Shown here one piece after another: positions 21,720-31,677 of a stretch of 64,000 nucleotides of DNA. Below the pieces are notes generated by a model. It saw only the letters and a program-made list of their open reading frames with translations, ran no database searches and had not been told where the DNA came from. The stretch is from Petaurus breviceps papuanus (lineage: Eukaryota; Chordata; Mammalia; Diprotodontia; Petauridae). The position numbers and the translations under genes were made by a program. Where the stretch lies: assembly GCA_028583685.1 (NCBI GenBank), contig JAMXIF010001194.1, forward strand, positions 2,334,546 through 2,398,545, given 5' to 3'. Each line of letters starts with the position of its first letter. Position 1 is the stretch's first letter.

Positions 21720-23920
21720 CTTCCTTCTTTATAATATAAACCAACTTTTAATAATAAAAAAATCTATCAGGAATTTAATGAGAATATTATGTACATGTCC
21801 ATGTAAACCAGTGCACAAGGCCCATGTTCTTGAGAGCCAACCTCTGCCCCCAGTCCAATGAGACCCAACCATCTTCCCACACCAAACACATGCCCACTGT
21901 GGTGGGCAACCTGGATGGTCTCTCTCTCACTCTTTTTTTCTCTCTGGAGAAAGGGCCATCACTTGTTTCCCAGTGAGTGCTGGAAAAAGAAGGACCTGTT
22001 TTCCTCCCAATCCCCACCCCATCGAGACAACACTGAGAAAACCAAGAAGTCTGTACATGTGTTCCAAGCAATGATTTGCTTTGTCATACTATTCTGACCT
22101 GAAGCATTGAGAGAAAACCTGAGACCCCAATGACAACCTCCAGACCCCACAGTTCATCTTGGCCATTGGCTAAAGAAATGGAAAGTTGACTTTTCCTTCT
22201 CACACAGCCTCAGCATTTCAGACCCTGCATAAAGAGTTATTAAAAGGGACAACTACCTTGTGTAGGCTGCCACTAAGCTAGTTTGCCACAGGTTTGGAGC
22301 AAGCTTTCTTGAAGGTGGGAAGGCAGCAGTGGGAACAGTTAGGCCAGTGATAGCTCCTCAATTCTGGGAGCCTTCCTGGCTAGCTAGCAGACTGAACCAA
22401 GGGCCTCAAATACCCTGCTAAAGGCAAATTCAAATTAAAAATAAATTAAAAAAGAGCACCTGGGAAGCCTTTCTCCTTCTGAACATGATTTTCTCCACCT
22501 GCTTTATGTATATATATACACCTCAGACCAGGACTGAGATGTTAAGAGGATATAATTTGAAGATGAGTTAGGGAAAGGGGGGGAAGGGCCCCACCATGTG
22601 CATGCCCTCTGTTTACTAAAACTTTTTAAAGAGATTCCTAGATCTTACCTATCACAGCGTTCCCAGAAGCACACAGCTGATACTCTGGGCATTTCTTAAT
22701 CCATTTTTGCCTACAATAAAGTTGTAGCATTCTATCTAATACTGATAAACTGAAAGCATTCTGATATAGGGGCAGGGGAAGAGAAATCCATTTGAGGCAC
22801 CTGATCCTTTGCTTCTTGATATGAAACTCTGTCTTCCTAAAATCCTAGTATTAAAAAAGTAAAACCTTCATTTTCAAATCACTTAGTTTTGTTTTTTAGT
22901 AGAATTGGGAAATGTGAAAGCTACATCGTGTTGGTCCCGTGTTAAACAATATATCTTTCTTTAAAATTTAAAATCTCAAATATATAATCACACAATAAAA
23001 AAAAAAACACCCAAAAACCCAGAAGTGTCATTCCACATAAATAGGTACAACATAGTCCTTCTGCTATTACAGGGAAAATGGGTACAGTCCAACTTCCATC
23101 CTTGATTCAGGCTTGTTAATGCCAACCAGATCAATCAGGACTGGCTTTGCAGAATATAACAGACAGCATCAGTAAGGGTTAATGCCTACCCCTGAACACT
23201 AAGGAAAGGAGACCCATGACAAGCAGTGATTGCGGAATGTATATTATGCGCTAGGCACAGAAAGGGCTTCTTTCTGGGGGATCTGTGATGGCGAAGAGCT
23301 CCAGAATAAATATTTCTTTTCATATTGGAAGGAAACCCAAGATTTGTGCCAGACATGGGTTTCAAAAGTGCAGATTGATCAATTTAGAAAGTGGTGTCTT
23401 ACGAGGGAGGTCTGATGACTCTAACCCACTGGCCCAATGACCTTGATAGCTCCATGATGATAAAAGGGGCTCAGGATTACAAGGGGGTTAGGGACAGCAA
23501 CCACATTTGAGATGACTGATCAGCGGCAGGACCAGGCTCTGATTCTCCGTTGCACCAAGTGACCACCATCCTCTTCACAGGCACCTGACTGGAGACATCC
23601 AGCCCCAGTCCAGCTATACTTGCCAGGTCTGCAATCTCCCCCAGTAGCTATGTCCAAGAGAGGAAGCAATGGCCTCACACGTATGTAGACAAGGGTGGGC
23701 ATGGGGGCCGATTCTGGGATGAGGAGAACCGGGCAGCTTTCAAGTAGTCTGGCCTGTCTTAGGAAAAGGCTCTTGGCAGCAGGCTCTTATCTCCTGTACC
23801 CTGGCAAGGGGAGGGTTTTTGCCAGCAGGGGAATGAGCTACACCAAGGGTCCTGAGGGTTGGCTCTCTGCTGAACACTTCCAGGGTCTCCAACAAAGCAA
23901 GGGTTCTTGTCCTTTCTTAT
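21720..23920 (-). other. PREX1: PREX1 3' untranslated region (terminal exon)
   Basis: This stretch between the stop codon and the proposed poly(A) site has few recognisable SINE or LINE copies, unlike the DNA on both sides. That is expected of a transcribed, constrained 3'UTR. It includes A/T-rich tracts (22840-23050) and T-rich motifs, but no second gene. The left boundary is inferred from an ATTAAA hexamer and the start of repeat-bearing DNA. An earlier cleavage site giving a shorter UTR, as in human (about 1.6 kb from memory), is possible. Confidence 0.65.
21747..21752 (-). terminator. PREX1: Candidate PREX1 polyadenylation hexamer ATTAAA
   Basis: On the minus strand the sequence reads TTATTATTAAAAGTTGG. 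ATTAAA is the second most common mammalian poly(A) signal. No AATAAA was found on the minus strand between here and the stop codon. Cleavage would be expected 10-30 nt further on, about 21717-21737. A second ATTAAA lies about 25 bp earlier in the transcript. Confidence 0.5.
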
Positions 23921-23963
23921 TTACAAGTCTCCATCCACAGGTGGCTGACACAGCTGATAGATC
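23921..23963 (-). CDS. PREX1: PREX1 terminal coding exon with stop
   Basis: It completes the Arg codon and encodes IYQLCQPPVDGDL followed by TAA (stop on plus 23921-23923). The identical QPPVDGDL ending in human P-Rex1, as I remember it, makes the terminus secure. The acceptor is CCCTAG. The same exon continues leftward as the 3'UTR. Confidence 0.96.
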
Positions 23964-24568
23964 CTAGGGGACAGATGAGGAGAGTCAAAGGGTAACCCAC
24001 AGACACAAACGACCTAATTGCTCCCAGGCACCCTCCTCTGCAACCCTCTCCTTCTAAAGCACAGGGCCCTATCCACTGGGTGATGCTCAGTTAACAAATA
24101 TCTGTTCATTGAGCACTGCATCGGATACTGGGGGAGGACAGGAAGAGGCTGACATAGCTAAAACGCTGCTTCGAGGTTTACCAGGCACTTTCCGCATAAT
24201 ATTCCTATGAGGTAGATAGGACCAGGACTGTTATTCCCAATTTGTGGATGGGTAAACTGAAGCTCTGAGAGGCTAAAGGAGCTGATCCAGGGTCATAGAG
24301 ACCGTATCAGAGCATAGACATTCTAAGGCTAGGGAACAGTGAGAGCAAAGATGCAGACACAAAGGACTATGGGAAAAGTTAATCCAGCAAATATTTCAGG
24401 TTAATGAATGAACAAACAGGTGTCACTCAAACATGGCATTCAAATGAAGTGAGTCATTGGGCACAGGGCACAGGTAAGCCGGTGCGATCAGGTGGAGTGG
24501 TGGCTCTGAGCAACGGTTAACCCTGCTCCATGGCCTGACACCTCCCTGAGGAAGAACACAGTACTCAC
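23964..24568. other. PREX1: PREX1 last intron (605 bp)
   Basis: It holds a degraded reverse MIR at about 24165-24320 (CCTATGAGGTAGATAGGACC, GGGTAAACTGAAGCTCTGAG). Otherwise unique. Confidence 0.6.
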
Positions 24569-24636
24569 CGAGGTGCTCCCTGGGGCGTCTGATCCTTGAC
24601 TCGGAGGTTTTTAGCCAGGATTTCCACCCTGGGTCC
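24569..24636 (-). CDS. PREX1: PREX1 coding exon 20 of 21 in window
   Basis: It encodes residues 895-916, GPRVEILAKNLRVKD then QTPQGAP, plus two bases of an Arg codon. The acceptor CCTCCAG is the end of a polypyrimidine tract about 300 nt long in the transcript. The donor is CG|GTGAGT. Confidence 0.95.
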
Positions 24637-24641
24637 CTGGA

Positions 24642-24947
24642 GGGTGAGAGAAAAGGAGAAGGAGGAGGAGAGAGAGGAGAGGAAGCAGGGGGGGTGAAGA
24701 GAGGGAGGGAGAGGAGAGACAGAGAGAGACAGAGAGACAGAGAGAGACAGAGAGAGAGACAGAGACAGAGAGAGACAGAGAGGGAGAGAGAGAGAGACAG
24801 AGAGAGGGAGAGAGAGAGGGAGAGGGAGAGAGAGAAGAGACAGAGAGAGACAGAGAGACAGAAAGAGACAGAGAGAGAGAGAGACAGAGAGACAGAGAGA
24901 GACAGAGAGAGACAGAGAAAGACAGAGAGAGACAGAGAGAGAGAGAT
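24642..24947. repeat. PREX1: GA/GAGACA simple repeat adjoining a PREX1 acceptor
   Basis: About 300 bp of almost pure purine on the plus strand, mainly GAGACAGA and (GA)n units. In the PREX1 transcript it is a C/T tract that ends five bases before the CCTCCAG acceptor of the penultimate coding exon. Long open frames on both strands (Arg/Glu-rich or Ser/Leu-rich) are composition artefacts. Confidence 0.93.
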
Positions 24948-25390
24948 GAGGCTGGGTAGCATTAACCCTGTAGCTACTGGATGGGGAAGAGGGGGAAAGA
25001 TGAGAGACTAGAAAGGCCCAAACTAGGTAGAAACCCTAGATTCACAGCGACATTGTTCAAAGAGGCAGGGAGTGGGCTAAGTGGTGAATTGTGGTGTGAA
25101 ATGCTGACGATGCTCCCCCTTAGGATGAGTCAGGTCTGGTGGGAGTGGGGTGAACAGTGCCAGCCCCAAAGTGGACCTAGGCCCCACTGGTCCCCTTTTC
25201 CCTTCCTCTCATGATAGTTGGTGGTAGCAACACAACCCATGTGCAGAGAGACTGACGTTGAATAATCTGGTCTGAGCACACAATAAGCCCTCAGAAGGTG
25301 TCAGCAATAGCTGGCTCAAGTCCTAAGCAATCCTGGGTCCTGTGCCCAAGTCTGGTTCCCAATTTTGTCCTGCCAGGCCTAGGGTCTTAC
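24948..25390. other. PREX1: Remainder of PREX1 intron
   Basis: Unique-looking sequence. The transcript-sense GGTTAATGC near 24970 is a branch-point-like motif lying upstream of the polypyrimidine tract. Confidence 0.4.
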
Positions 25391-25493
25391 CTGCTTCCTC
25401 ATGATGTCTGTGGCCTGCATGATGCACTTGGGAAGTAGCCCATGGCTCCGAGCCAGGATGGCTGCCTGCTCCAGGGAGACACTCAGGGTACTC
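25391..25493 (-). CDS. PREX1: PREX1 coding exon 19 of 21 in window
   Basis: It encodes residues 861-894, [20 protein letters not shown] then [14 protein letters not shown], directly after the CX5R loop, and is nearly identical to human P-Rex1 as recalled. The acceptor is TCCCAG, the donor CAG|GTAAGA. It ends codon-complete. Confidence 0.96.
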
Positions 25494-26073
25494 CTGGGAA
25501 CAGGACAAGGATGAGAGGTCAATGAGAAACTCTCAGAGCAGGGATCTTCAAGTAATCTCTCAGGAATAAGGACACACCCTCCCTAGTCCCCTTTCCCCTC
25601 AACAATGGCCTGGGAGGACTACATAGAGAACCGTACATCTACTTCTGAGGGCTTTCTATAACCCCAACTCCAGTTGGGAAAGTCTCCCCTGGAAAAGCAC
25701 TGTAGGTATACCAAGCTTCCTATATTCTAGTGGGGCTTAACCTGGATCAGGGGATAGGACCCATTTCATTAAATTTCAAAATAAATACCTGTCTTGCTTC
25801 CCCACTCCCTCCCTGCCCTTTTTCTTTTTCTGATTAATCTAAGATAGTCCTCTGGTGATCTGGGGCCAGTCCTCTGGTGATCCAAAAGGCCAGAGTCTAG
25901 AATTCTCATTGTGGAGAGACTGACCTTGCCTGAAGGCCCCTCTCCCTAGTATTCATAAGGCCTACCCACAGACACTGAGGACACAGCCTAGATACTCATA
26001 CAGCCTACAGGCATGGGGGCTAGGGGGAGGAATCCAGCCATATAGAGGATTATGAAATAAATGCCTGGGGTGA

Positions 26074-26612
26074 TGTAATGGGAATGCAAATTTGGAAGAT
26101 CTTCCCTGCCCCTAGGCTAAAGTGCACCTGAAGCCTGGGGTGGGAGGCTTGTTTTTCAGTAGATACTTTTTGATTGGCCAGTGGGTCCAAAAGGTTGTTA
26201 CATTCTCTGAGCCAGGAGAAGGCTATATAAGCCCTGATGTGTAGCTTTGTTTTGGGACTCACTTTGTGAAGTGTTCTGTGATTTAATCTGAATTTTGGGA
26301 AGCCGTAGTTGAGAGTCCCCCAGCTTTGAAAAACCCAGATGTGGAAACCCAGATGTTGACTGGGTATGGATGTAATGGTTGGACAGTTTGGAAATCTGTC
26401 TACTTGATCTGTTTCTGTCTTGATAATTCTGCCTGTATGCTTTGAAGTTCGGGGTGCTGACCTTTTTCCCCTGAACAAGGTAAACGATATATGTCTGACT
26501 GATTAAAGTAAGATTGTTAACCCATTTTGAGTTGCTTTCCTTTAACAAAGCAGATCCAAGAACCTGTATTGCTAGCAGCCACCCTGGGAACGCCGGGGTG
26601 CTTGCTGCTACA
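26074..26612 (+). mobile_element. Solo LTR of an endogenous retrovirus-like element
   Basis: A 539-bp fossil begins TGTAATGG and ends GCTACA (TGTA/TACA inverted termini). It is flanked on both sides by the 5-bp duplication GGTGA (26069-26073 and 26613-26617). It contains an inverted CCAAT box (26173), a TATA box CTATATAAG (26223) and ATTAAA (26502), in the order U3-R-U5 on the plus strand, opposite to PREX1. No internal region accompanies it. The intact duplication suggests it is not among the oldest repeats here. Family not assigned. Confidence 0.75.
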
Positions 26613-26727
26613 GGTGATGGCAGCCTTTTACTTCCAAAGGCTTAGCTGGCAAGAAAGTGCCTTACAGACCCCTTCCCCACCCCCATTTTACAAAGGAAGA
26701 AACTGGCCCAGAACATGGAAGTAAATC

Positions 26728-27090
26728 ATTCTAGAATATCAGAGCTGAAAGAGACGTTAAAGATCATGTAGTCAAATCCTTGACTTTAGATGAGGAAACT
26801 AAGGCCCAGCAAGAGGAAGAGATTTTTCCAAGGTCACACAGGGGGCCAGCGATCCTCTGGTTTCCTGACACCCCGTCCAATGTCCTTTCCACTGAATCTT
26901 GCTGCCTCCCAAGGTCATAACAACAACTGCTCACATTTCTTTACAGCTTTAAGATTCACAACCCTATGGGAGAGGTGGTGTAGGTATTATTAATACTGTT
27001 CTATAGTCAGAGAAACTGGAACTCAGGTAAAGTAATTCTGCCCCCAATCCCACTGCTGGAAGTGTCAGCATCAGAATCAGGCCAGGGCAC
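26728..27090 (-). repeat. Two MIR copies
   Basis: 26728-26912: TCAGAGCTGAAAGAGACGTT, TAGATGAGGAAACTAAGGCC, AAGGTCACACAG. 26925-27090: TTTACAGCTTTAAGATTCAC and GTGGTGTAGGTATTATTAAT. Both reverse. Confidence 0.65.
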
Positions 27091-27228
27091 GCTTTCCACT
27101 GATGGAAAATGTCAGGGTTTAAGGGATCTGAAGGAGAAAGCTGTTTTGAAAGGCATCTCTTAAGTCCCAGGAGGAATGTACTCCTAGACAGAAGGTCCAC
27201 TTAAGTAGCTCCTATCTCCCATGAGTGA

Positions 27229-27285
27229 TTGGGGGGGGGGGGAGGCAGGGGAGGAGAGGGAGGGTGGCAGGCAGGGGATGGGGCA
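27229..27285 (+). repeat. PREX1: G-rich tract (13-G run and GGGG clusters) beside a PREX1 donor
   Basis: A run of 13 G followed by several GGGG/GGG blocks on the plus strand. In transcript sense it is a C-rich stretch starting a few bases after the donor GTGAGC. It has G-quadruplex potential on the non-template strand for PREX1's complement. Confidence 0.85.
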
Positions 27286-27291
27286 GCTCAC

Positions 27292-27461
27292 CTTTGCATA
27301 CCCGTGCCACACATGGTGACCTGACAAGCACCCAGGCGGTAGCAGAGCTCAGAAGAGATGGGCAGCAGACCTGCGCCAGGCACACTGGTGCCAGGCTTCG
27401 AGTGGACAAAGGACTTCATTAGGCGGCACAGCTCATCCATGGCATTGATGGGACGGATCAG
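27292..27461 (-). CDS. PREX1: PREX1 coding exon 18 of 21 in window (CX5R motif)
   Basis: It encodes residues 804-859, [20 protein letters not shown], a short variable loop, then [20 protein letters not shown] and GMQ. The end of the exon plus the split Arg codon spells C-G-T-G-M-Q-R, a CX5R motif like the catalytic loop of dual-specificity and inositol 4-phosphatases. P-Rex1 is not known to have phosphatase activity. The acceptor is TCGCAG, the donor AAAG|GTGAGC, followed by a C-rich intronic run. Confidence 0.95.
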
Positions 27462-28674
27462 CTGCGAAGTAGTCAAAGAGTTACTGAGTTTCCCAAAGTC
27501 GAAGACTTCTGACCCTTGTTTCCATGAACCTGGCTTGTGACCACATCCCATGGACTTTACAGGCTCCAGAGCTGGGAAAGACCTCAGATACCACCTGATC
27601 CAACATCCTCTTTCTACAGATGAAGAAAGTGAGGCTCTGACAGGTATGACTTGCCCCTAGTCACACAACTAATAAGCCCCAGAACCAGAATTCATGGCCA
27701 TATGCTCCAAATGCATCATCTCCACTTCTATCCTCATGCCTCACATACCCATCCCTCTTCTCTTCATCCCTATGGCTGCTGACCTAACCTCACTGTTTAA
27801 CATCAGGCTCTCCAGAGACGGATCTCCCTGCCTCCAGTCTCTACCCTTCCAAGATATCATACATACATGTTCCACATTGGCACCTTGCTCAATGTTACCC
27901 CTTGCTCAAAAATTCTGACTATGCTATTCCCTTTCCTGGTTTTCAAGGTCTTCTACAATCAAACCAATTCCCTATCTCAGAACTGAGGTCTTCCACAGTC
28001 TAACCGTACCTACTGTACCTGACCTCATCTCCCACTATTCCTTTCACATCCTTCCATTTCAACTAGGCTGTTTTATTTCCACTGTCCCAGTGAGACAGAT
28101 AAGCTTTAGTCACATTTCTGTGCCTTTGTTTTCTTCCTGCCTTCACCAACTCTTCCAGGAATCTTTCCCTGGAAATTCCAGCCATCACCTATCAGCACTG
28201 AATGCCCAAATCAGACATTCTGACCCTTTGATGACATCTTTTGTTTTGGTTTGGTTTTTGGAGGGGCAATTGGGGTTAAGTGACTTGCCCAAGGTCACAT
28301 GGCTAGTTTAGTGTCAAGTGTCTGAGGCCGGATTTGAACTCAGGTCCTCCTGACTCCAGGACCAATGCTCTACTCACTGTGCCACCTAGCCACCCCTATA
28401 AGTCTTGTTTTTCAAAAAAACTGTGAGCTCCCCAAGGGTTAAGGACCACAACTGATTTTTCTTTTATATCACCCAAAGCAGGTACTCAAGAAATATCCAT
28501 GGAAGTACACAGTCCTTGCCCCTCATGAAAGTTAGAGGTGAATAGAGAAATAAAATAGACACATTAAAAATCAGCAGAAATCTATAGGAAAGAGAGGGAA
28601 GAAAACAGGAAAGCAAAAAGAAGGGAGAGAGGAAGAAAAGAAAAAGCCATGAAAGCCAAGAGGGAAGGAGGTAC
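27462..28674. other. PREX1: PREX1 intron with MIR, L2, SINE and purine tract
   Basis: A reverse MIR lies at 27560-27710, an L2-like segment at 27870-28215 (TCCACAGTCTAACCGTACC region, forward), a tRNA-SINE at 28232-28397, and a GAAA/GGAA-rich purine run at 28560-28670. Confidence 0.55.
28232..28397 (-). repeat. tRNA-derived marsupial SINE
   Basis: GGGGCAATTGGGGTTAAGTG, CAAGGTCACATGGCTAG, GATTTGAACTCAGGTCCTCC and head GTGCCACCTAGCCACCCC. Reverse copy, little diverged. Confidence 0.88.
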
Positions 28675-28741
28675 CTGATCAATTTTCACCGCAGTCGCAC
28701 TGGCATCGGTGGGCAGGTTGGACCTTTCAAGGTAAAACGTC
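28675..28741 (-). CDS. PREX1: PREX1 coding exon 17 of 21 in window
   Basis: A short exon encodes residues 782-803, TFYLERSNLPTDASATAVK then IDQ. The acceptor is TTTCAG, the donor CAG|GTACCT. The downstream intron opens, in transcript sense, with a C/T-rich run (purine-rich on the plus strand, 28560-28670). Confidence 0.94.
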
Positions 28742-28864
28742 CTGAAAGGGAACCACACTATGAGCCACTGAATTAGAACCCGGATCTCGCTGATGCTTAG
28801 AAGGCAGATTTTACCTCCAGCATACTGCCCCACTCCCACCCTGGCCTTGCCTCTAGCTCATGTC

Positions 28865-29045
28865 ACAGGGACACAGAATGTCAGAGCCAACAAACACCCT
28901 CAGAGATGATGTGATTCATACTACTCATTTTATACAGGAGGAAAAGGAGATGCAGAGGAGTCCACCCTATAAGTGGTAGATCTGAGACTAGAATCCAGGT
29001 CTCCTATGTCCCAGTCCAAAGTCCTATCCACTGTATCACTCTGCT
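28865..29045 (-). repeat. MIR-type fragment in PREX1 intron
   Basis: CAGAATGTCAGAGCCAACAA, CTCATTTTATACAGGAGGAA and AGTCCTATCCACTGTATCAC are in reverse MIR order. Confidence 0.65.
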
Positions 29046-29164
29046 TTCTATTGCTCCCAGCCACCCTCCAACAAGGGCTACTCAACCTCCCTTGCCTTGG
29101 GGAAACCCAAACAGCCAGAGGTGGCACCCCTGAGTGGAGTGAAGAGGGCAAGAGGGGCTGCTAC

Positions 29165-29288
29165 CTGAGCCTTCGGTAATACTGCTGGACTTTCTCCAGA
29201 GACTGAGCATTGACCTCCTGCTGCAGCTCCTCCAGGAGTGAGGTGGTCGAGCCCCCGGCTTGTGGCTGCCCCTCCAGATTTTCTAGGG
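29165..29288 (-). CDS. PREX1: PREX1 coding exon 16 of 21 in window (tandem acceptor)
   Basis: It encodes residues 741-780: [12 protein letters not shown], a variable Gly/Ser loop, then [17 protein letters not shown]. Two in-frame acceptors lie six bases apart (CACAG, then CCCTAG). The upstream one gives K-A-L-E-N, matching the length of human P-Rex1 as remembered, so I used it. The downstream one would drop Ala-Leu (exon then ends at 29282). The donor is CAG|GTAGCA. Confidence 0.92.
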
Positions 29289-29385
29289 CTGTGGAGGAAC
29301 CGAGGCAGCCATGACACACAGGCCCAAACACACTGGGAATGGGTCTTAACGCCCCACTCCTGCCCCAGCCCATCAGAGAACATAC

Positions 29386-29529
29386 CTTTGGTGAAGAGGA
29401 CGGTATGCAGCTTTAAACTGCCCCCATTCTCCAGCCGGGTGGGTAGTTTGGAGAAGTGATAGCTGTCGAGGTAAAAAATGACCTTCAAGGCCTGGCGGCT
29501 GCCCTCAATATGATAAAAGACATGAGTGT
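29386..29529 (-). CDS. PREX1: PREX1 coding exon 15 of 21 in window
   Basis: It encodes residues 693-739, [20 protein letters not shown] then [12 protein letters not shown] and LHTVLFTK. This is beta-rich conserved sequence of the IP4P-like half. The acceptor CTCCAG is preceded in the transcript by T9 and then C8, an unusually strong polypyrimidine tract. The donor is AAAG|GTATGT. Confidence 0.95.
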
Positions 29530-29844
29530 CTGGAGAGACAAAAAAAAAGGGGGGGGTGGAGGGGGAAGGGTTTGGAGTGATCGTTCCCAAGACTGAGAAG
29601 AGCAATTAGAGGGTTCTACTTTTAGCCATCATAAGTAGCTGATTCCAAACCAGGCTTCACGCCCCAGAGAACCACTCGACAGGACCCCCAGAGCCTACTG
29701 AATGCCCTGACATCCACTGCCACATCTTTGGCTTAGAACAATAATCAAATGGAAGCAATCATTGCTTTTGGGAAGGGCTTGAAAATCTGCCGCCCTATAT
29801 CCCCATCACAATGCCAAATAGCTCTTGTATGTGCTAAATAGTAA

Positions 29845-30365
29845 CAATAATAATAACAGCAACAACAACAATAGCTTTTATACAGCACCTACTACACACT
29901 TTACAAATAGCATTTGATATTTACAATAACCCTGGGGGGTTGCTATTCTAATCTTACAAATAAAACTTGAGACCCAGGGAAGTGAAGTAACTTGCCCATG
30001 GTCACACAAGGGCAAGTATTACTTGCAGATTAAATATTACTGGCAGAATTTGAATCCAGTTCCCCCATTCCAGAGCCAGCATGTTCCTTCTCCTATACCA
30101 TGCTACCTCCTAGGGTGGATGTCCATTTTTTGGGGAAGGTAACTCACAACTTAAATTTCTACAGAGTGTACAGGTTTACCAAGCACCTCCCCCACAAAAA
30201 CCCCATGAAGTAAGTTGCATAAAGATTATTATTCCTATTTTACAGATAAGAAACTGAGGAGAAGTGACTTGTCCAAAGTCGAATAGCCACTAAGTGCAAA
30301 GTCAAGATTTGAACCTAGGTCTCTTGGCTCAAAGACCATTGGTCTTTCTACTGCTGCCTCTCTAG
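29845..30365 (-). repeat. Two adjacent MIR copies
   Basis: 29845-30112: CAGCACCTACTACACACTTT, ACAATAACCCTGGGGGG, CCCATGGTCACACAAGG. 30150-30365: CCTATTTTACAGATAAGAAA, GATTTGAACCTAGGTCTC. An extra about 25 bp in the first (TATTACTTGCAGATTAAA) looks like an internal duplication. Confidence 0.7.
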
Positions 30366-31434
30366 CTATTGAGAATACCTTTCTACAGCCAAGAGCCCTG
30401 GACCTCTAGAGAGAGTTTGTCATGGTCCATTGGAGCCAGAACCTCAATGCTTCTTTGTAGCACTGGCCTGGGGCCAGTTTTCTGCTTATGCTTTGATTAG
30501 GCTCCTATTTTTATGCCTTTTGCCCCCCTCCTTTCCTTGTATTCTCATACACCCCACCCCTAGCACCCAGTAACCACCACGTCTAACCCTTTCAACATTT
30601 TCTCCCAGAAAAGAATTCACAAACACTTAAGGAATAACACTTTGAATATACTTTGGGGGAAAGGGATATGTTCAGTACTTTGAAATTTGACATGGACCAA
30701 AGCATTCAGAGGTTCCACAAACTTAGATTGGAGGGGCGGGGGGTTGAATACAGCATTGTTTTTACTAACATCTGGCTGAAATTTAGCATTTCCTCCAATT
30801 ATGAATTTTTAAAAAGTTTATTCTGAGAAGGGGGTCATAGGCTTGACCAGACCGCCCAAGGGTGCCCATGACACATTAAAAAGGTCAAGAATTCCTGTTT
30901 TAGACTCTTCAGAGTTGGAAGCAATTTAAAGATCATCCAGTTTAAAGGATCATAAACTGGGGGGACTGTGACCTTGTTATTTTTAATGTTTCCTTTGTAC
31001 TCCTCTGAATTTTTTGGGGGGGTACACATTAAAAAACATAATTCTGAGGAGTCCATAGACTTCCCCAGAATGCCAAAGGAATCCAATGCACCAAAACAAT
31101 TAAGAACCCCTAAGATAAAGGAATGAAATTCTAACCATGGCAAGCACCAACAAACAGGATGGGGAGCAAGGGAAGTATTGGGGTTGTAGTGGGGCAGGTG
31201 CTGCTCATCCACAGGAAAGCCACCATTGTTTCCACTGCTGTTAGTTCTAGGCTGGAGGCTGGACCAGGACAGATACATGACTATGGGAGGTAGTTATATG
31301 CTTTCCTTGCTGGAAGAAGAATATGCACACCCATCAACTTGGGGCAGGTAAGGGCACCTGTCCTGCTTTGAGGCAGGAGGATAGATAGCCCAATGAATCC
31401 AAAAGAATGCCAACAAGGACACCGAGATTCAAAA
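30366..31434. mobile_element. hAT-like transposon pieces within PREX1 intron
   Basis: 30750-30890 (CTGAAATTTAGCATTTCCTC, TTATTCTGAGAAGGGGGTCA) and 30945-31120 (ACATAATTCTGAGGAGTCCA, AACAATTAAGAACCCC) are two copies of the same non-autonomous element type as at 20205. The rest is unique. Confidence 0.45.
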
Positions 31435-31560
31435 CAGGGGTCTCTTCCCTGAAACCTGTGTGACCTTGGACACATCACTAAACATCTTTATGTCCAAATT
31501 TCCTCCTCTATAAAATGAGAGGACTAGATTTCTAAGGTCCCTTTCTAGATCTAAATCTTT
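31435..31560 (+). repeat. MIR fragment
   Basis: GTGTGACCTTGGACACATCA, CCTCCTCTATAAAATGAGAG in forward order. Confidence 0.6.
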
Positions 31561-31677
31561 TGACCCAAGTGACAAACAAGATGACCTTTGGGGGACTCTG
31601 CCAATCAGAGAATTCTAAGACAGAAACTGAGGGACACAATTCTCCCAGACAGGGAAAAGCAAACAGAAAACACTTAC

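Noticed and set aside
24423-24962. Long minus-strand open frame rich in Ser and Leu
   Set aside because: It is the (CT)n repeat read as protein, runs into PREX1 exon sequence in the wrong frame, and has no domain.
24694-25011. Plus-strand Arg/Glu-rich open frame
   Set aside because: Purine simple repeat translated; no independent support.
26050-26548. Minus-strand frames across the LTR
   Set aside because: Antisense to a solo LTR, which is non-coding; chance openness.
29165-29282. Downstream acceptor (CCCTAG) as the main start of coding exon 16
   Set aside because: It would shorten the protein by two residues relative to human P-Rex1; kept as an alternative only.
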